Assembly (NCBI GenBank): GCA_964490745.1
Contig: CAZBDT010000154.1
Location: forward strand, 1 to 5,110
DNA: 5,110 nt
Direction: 5' to 3'
Source of the DNA: Litorimonas sp964490745
GTDB taxonomy: Bacteria; Pseudomonadota; Alphaproteobacteria; Caulobacterales; Maricaulaceae
The translations under genes were made by a program, and so were the position numbers. This document shows positions 4,780 through 5,110 of this stretch, one piece after another (position 1 is the first letter of the stretch; each line of letters opens with the position of its first letter). The notes below the pieces were generated by a model, which saw only the letters and a list, made by a program, of their open reading frames with translations, did no database searches and was not told the DNA's origin.

Positions 4780-5110
4780 ATGTCCCATACGCTCGCCGAT
4801 CTCGATTCTGTTCGCGCCCGGATCCTCGCTGAAATCGAAAACGCTGCGGATCTCTCTGCGCTGGATGATATCCGTGTCGGCGCTCTTGGGAAAAAGGGTG
4901 AGGTTAGCCTGATGATGCGCGGCCTTGGCAAAATGACGCCTGATGAGAAAAAAGTCATGGGCCCGGCGCTGAACGGTCTGAAAAATGATCTCAACGCAGC
5001 TGTGGAAAGCCGCAAAGACATGCTCGAAAACGAAGCGCTCGACGCGGCGCTTGCAAGCGAGACGATGGACATGTCCCTGCCTGTGGGTCGCCCGTCCGGC
5101 ACATTCCACC
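4780..5110 (+). CDS. pheS: Phenylalanyl-tRNA synthetase alpha subunit, N-terminal 110 residues (3' end outside window)
   Basis: PheS with PheT forms the cytoplasmic alpha2-beta2 enzyme that charges tRNA-Phe using phenylalanine and ATP. The visible part is the N-terminal tRNA-binding coiled-coil arm: a helix at 4-23, the conserved turn LDDIRVGALGKKGE (28-41) followed by MRGLGKM-x-P-x-E (46-56), a second long helix (about 58-94), and the junction to the catalytic core with MSLPVGRPSGTFH (98-110), corresponding to the family's V-T-L-P-G-R...G-S/T-x-H-P. The class II catalytic motifs lie beyond the window. ATG 4780 fits the usual PheS N-terminus; there is no clear Shine-Dalgarno, only GAAAG within a small inverted repeat. 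It is the first gene after the chemotaxis-like block, 84 bases downstream of cheR and on the same strand, so read-through from cheR is possible. No phenylalanine-rich leader peptide is seen. Confidence 0.92.
   Translation, partial: MSHTLADLDSVRARILAEIENAADLSALDDIRVGALGKKGEVSLMMRGLGKMTPDEKKVMGPALNGLKNDLNAAVESRKDMLENEALDAALASETMDMSLPVGRPSGTFH

Noticed and set aside
4659..5102. Long minus-strand open frame opposite the cheR end and pheS
   Set aside because: Its translation is a Ser/Arg/Ala-rich low-complexity product typical of the antisense of a coding gene, and the plus strand encodes clear PheS.

Overview
The window reads as chromosomal DNA of an alphaproteobacterium, most likely in the Caulobacterales/Hyphomonadaceae/Maricaulales neighbourhood. 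The main reason is a recognisable ChpT, the histidine phosphotransferase of the CckA-ChpT-CtrA cell-cycle relay, which is confined to alphaproteobacteria. Base composition looks moderate (roughly half G+C by eye). I see no insertion sequence, integrase, tRNA, rRNA or CRISPR array, and no change in codon style that would suggest a recent transfer. The taxonomic call is inference.

Layout. Positions 1-661 (minus strand) hold the first 220 codons of a TerC-family membrane protein, with a GTG start behind a good Shine-Dalgarno. A divergent intergenic region (662-816) separates it from two small envelope genes on the plus strand: a YnbE-type lipoprotein (817-1008) and a YdbL/DUF1318 periplasmic protein (1034-1423), closed by a clear intrinsic terminator (1450-1480). 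chpT follows (1544-2215). After a 154-base gap with a hairpin, a TATAAT box and a near-consensus CtrA site comes a tightly coupled three-gene unit: a 343-residue protein that looks like a degenerate CheA (2370-3401), a single-domain CheY-like receiver (3398-3763) and a divergent CheR-type methyltransferase (3760-4695). The last two junctions are ATGA start/stop overlaps. The window ends inside pheS (4780-5110), the phenylalanyl-tRNA synthetase alpha chain.

How the genes fit together. YnbE and YdbL are, in E. coli, partners of the AsmA-like protein YdbH in an intermembrane lipid-transport bridge. Here they form a two-gene operon with no ydbH beside it inside the window. ChpT receives phosphate from CckA and passes it to CtrA and CpdR. 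The downstream block resembles a chemotaxis module with no receptor, CheW, CheB or intact kinase in view: the CheA-like protein lacks recognisable ATP-binding boxes and an obvious phosphorylatable His, the CheY keeps every key residue, and the CheR has lost several hallmark residues. The most interesting hypothesis is that this block is a cell-cycle-linked signalling unit rather than ordinary chemotaxis, possibly with ChpT or CckA feeding the receiver. That is inference from gene order and residue losses.
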